A stretch of DNA of 64,000 nucleotides from NCBI GenBank assembly GCA_023384105.1, contig JAHDXR010000003.1, forward strand, positions 1 to 64,000, in the 5' to 3' direction. Both the position numbers and the translations under genes were made by a program. The DNA comes from Hyphomonadaceae bacterium. GTDB lineage: Bacteria; Pseudomonadota; Alphaproteobacteria; Caulobacterales; Aquidulcibacteraceae. Below are positions 62,323 through 64,000 of this stretch, piece by piece. Below the pieces are notes generated by a model. That model saw only the letters and a program-made list of their open reading frames with translations. It was not told where the DNA came from and did not search any database. Position 1 is the stretch's first letter. Each line of letters begins with the position of its first letter.

Positions 62323-64000
62323 ATGTTGTTCTTGGCCATACTGGGCCTTGCCGCCTGGGTTTGGTGGCAATCGAGACGCATCAGCGAGCTCACCCGCAAA
62401 GTGATCGAGCTCGAGCAGCGCCTGCTGCTACAGGAACGCGCGCCGGCGGCCGAGGAGCGCGCCTCCCCCGCGCCTCCTGCAACGGAACTCGAACCGCTGC
62501 TGCTCGATCAGCCGCTGCCGCCTGAAATGCAAGAGCCGCTGCTGCTCGACACACCGCTTCCATTGGCCTCGAACGACGATGAGCCGGTTGCCGAATCCGC
62601 CGTGCCGACAACTGCGCCCCAGCAAGCGCCGCTGCAATTGAGCGTGCGTGCGCCGGCGGCCGGGAAACCGCGTGAGCGAAAGCTGGAGCAATGGCTGGCG
62701 CAGAACGGCCTGGCTTGGCTCGGCGGCGTGATGCTGGCGCTGGGCGGCGTGTTCCTGGTGTCGTTCGCGTCGCAGCAGGATTGGTTCACGCCGCGCGTGC
62801 AGCTGGCGTGCGCGGCGCTTCTGGCCGGCGCGCTGATCGGCGCCAGCGAATGGGCGCGGCGCGCGGCGCGGACCGGGCCCGCCGGCCGCGCCCTGATCGC
62901 AGCCATGCTGGCCGGCGCCGGCGTCGTCACGCTCTACGCAGCGATCTGGGCGGCGCACGCGCTTTACGGGCTCATCGGCTGGCCCGCCGCCGCCGCGCTG
63001 CTGGCGTTGTGCGCCGCCGTGCTGGTCGGGCTTTCGCTGCTGCACGGCCAGGCGCTGGGCGTGCTCGCCGTGTTGATGGCGCTGCTCGCGCCGCCGCTCG
63101 CTAGCCCGGCGCAATGGCCTTCGCTCGGGCTGACGCTTTATCTCTGCGGCGTCAGCGCGGCGGGCTACGGGCTCGCCGCGCTCAAGCGCTGGGGTTGGGT
63201 CGCGGCGGCGGCGACGGCGGCGCTCTATTTCTGGTTCTCCTGGGCGATCGTGGCCGACGATATCCGCCGCGCGCTGGCGATTGCGAGCTTCTCCGCGCTT
63301 GGCGGGGTCGCCATCGCGTTCCGCACGCCGCTGACGGACGAACCCGCCGGCCGCCTCACCTGGACGCGCACGCACACCCACCTGCCAGCCGCCGCGATCA
63401 GTGTCAGCAGCGTGCTGCTGATCTGGACCTGGCTGCTGATCGCGCCGCTGCCGGCCGGCGGCGTGAGCGCACCGGCCTGGGTGGCGACCATGTTCGTCGC
63501 ACTCGCCGCGGCGGCGGTGCGCGCGCGCGTCGCCGCGCCGGTCGCGCTGACGATCTCCATCGCCGCGCTGGTGCTGGGGTTCATGTCGTACCTGGAAGCG
63601 CGCTACGTGCTGCCCGCGGTCGGCGCGGACTTTTATCCCTTCGCCGTGTTCGCCGCCGTGGCTGTCGTGCTGGCGGCGCTGGGCGCGCACCCGCACCGCA
63701 CCGGCCGCGCGCTGATCGCCGGCTCCGGCGCGATCGGGGCTGCGCTGCTCGCGGCGCTCGCTTCGGTCTCGCGCGACGATTGGCATGAGCCCGCGACCTG
63801 GCTGCCGCTCTTTATCGGCGCAGCGCTGCTGCTCGGCGCGGCGTGGCGCGTTACGCGCGACGCACCCGACGTCAGCAACGACCGCGCCATCGATCTCTAC
63901 GCCGGCGCCGCGGCGGCGCTGATGTTGCTGGGCGTAGAAAGCGCCTTCCCCGCTTCGTGGCGCGCCGCCGCGCATGCCGGCGCCGCCGCGGTGCTCGCAT
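62323..64000 (+). CDS. DUF2339-type polytopic membrane protein (truncated at the window end)
   Basis: At least 559 codons with no stop before the edge. One N-terminal helix (LAILGLAAWVWW) is followed by a coiled segment and an Ala/Pro-rich linker. WLAQNGLAWLGGVMLALGGV then starts a long series of hydrophobic helices, the layout of DUF2339 proteins (usually 850-1000 aa). The function is unknown. The ATG at 62323 follows a GAGGGGCGG stretch. Confidence 0.8.
   Translation, partial: MLFLAILGLAAWVWWQSRRISELTRKVIELEQRLLLQERAPAAEERASPAPPATELEPLLLDQPLPPEMQEPLLLDTPLPLASNDDEPVAESAVPTTAPQQAPLQLSVRAPAAGKPRERKLEQWLAQNGLAWLGGVMLALGGVFLVSFASQQDWFTPRVQLACAALLAGALIGASEWARRAARTGPAGRALIAAMLAGAGVVTLYAAIWAAHALYGLIGWPAAAALLALCAAVLVGLSLLHGQALGVLAVLMALLAPPLASPAQWPSLGLTLYLCGVSAAGYGLAALKRWGWVAAAATAALYFWFSWAIVADDIRRALAIASFSALGGVAIAFRTPLTDEPAGRLTWTRTHTHLPAAAISVSSVLLIWTWLLIAPLPAGGVSAPAWVATMFVALAAAAVRARVAAPVALTISIAALVLGFMSYLEARYVLPAVGADFYPFAVFAAVAVVLAALGAHPHRTGRALIAGSGAIGAALLAALASVSRDDWHEPATWLPLFIGAALLLGAAWRVTRDAPDVSNDRAIDLYAGAAAALMLLGVESAFPASWRAAAHAGAAAVLA

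Noticed and set aside
62428-63975. 515-codon minus-strand frame at the right edge
   Set aside because: The plus-strand frame from 62323 encodes a clear polytopic membrane protein; the minus frame is Arg/Gly/Gln-rich noise.
1-64000. CRISPR arrays, prophage genes, integrases and insertion sequences
   Set aside because: No regularly spaced direct repeats, transposase, integrase or phage structural motifs were seen on either strand.

Overview
The window is GC-rich, gene-dense chromosomal DNA from an alphaproteobacterium. The lptC-lptA-lptB-rpoN-hpf-ptsN gene order (33.9-40.1 kb), translationally coupled ATGA operons, the types of intergenic palindromes and the many acyl-CoA catabolic genes all fit this. 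A Caulobacterales/Hyphomonadaceae-like host is my best guess, from gene order only. There is no phage, integron, insertion sequence or CRISPR array. One tRNA gene (Leu, anticodon CAG) was found.

0-20.7 kb is a catabolic regulon of about 16 genes. It holds enoyl-CoA hydratase, four SDR enzymes, two acyl-CoA ligases, a flavin amine-oxidase-type enzyme, an acyl-CoA dehydrogenase, an alpha/beta hydrolase, a TonB receptor, two paralogous TetR regulators, a biotin-dependent acyl-CoA carboxylase (both subunits, with a double NTF2/SnoaL-fold protein between them) and an unrecognised 343-aa protein. A palindrome of the form ACCAA-N4-TTGGT lies upstream of at least five transcription units and ties the region together as one TetR-controlled pathway. 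The substrate is not known. Outer-membrane uptake, CoA activation, beta-oxidation and carboxylation resemble acyclic terpene or branched isoprenoid acid degradation, but the gene set does not match a pathway I recognise.

20.8-33.8 kb holds tRNA-Leu, a DPP III-like lipoprotein peptidase, RNase D, another acyl-CoA ligase, and a tyrosine-degradation group (hppD, maiA, a FAH-family hydrolase, a VOC protein and a divergent MarR regulator; no homogentisate dioxygenase is present). It also has a secreted isoaspartyl peptidase/asparaginase, a DUF4168 protein, a PQQ-type sugar dehydrogenase and a two-gene TIR/membrane-protein module.

33.9-40.8 kb is core: LPS transport (lptC, lptA, lptB), sigma-54 (rpoN), ribosome hibernation factor and PtsN, interrupted by a DMT exporter gene and followed by a membrane-anchored acyltransferase-like gene.

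40.8-47.3 kb is a leucine-degradation set (isovaleryl-CoA dehydrogenase, methylcrotonyl-CoA carboxylase beta and alpha) with a SUKH-family gene inserted in opposite orientation and a divergent LysR gene. 47.3-50.8 kb encodes the bacterial NHEJ pair Ku and LigD. 50.8-54.4 kb has a lipoprotein, a crotonase, a HAD protein, DUF72 and uracil phosphoribosyltransferase.

54.4-61.4 kb encodes 2-oxoacid:ferredoxin oxidoreductase (korA, korB) and a GltD-like iron-sulfur flavoprotein likely to couple it to NAD(P). A VapC-type toxin-antitoxin pair sits between korA and korB, and a small membrane peptide plus C39-like peptidase pair sits between korA and the flavoprotein. The window ends with a FAH-family hydrolase and a truncated DUF2339 membrane protein. 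Intergenic spaces carry several palindromic repeat families, including a three-hairpin element of about 60 bp present twice.
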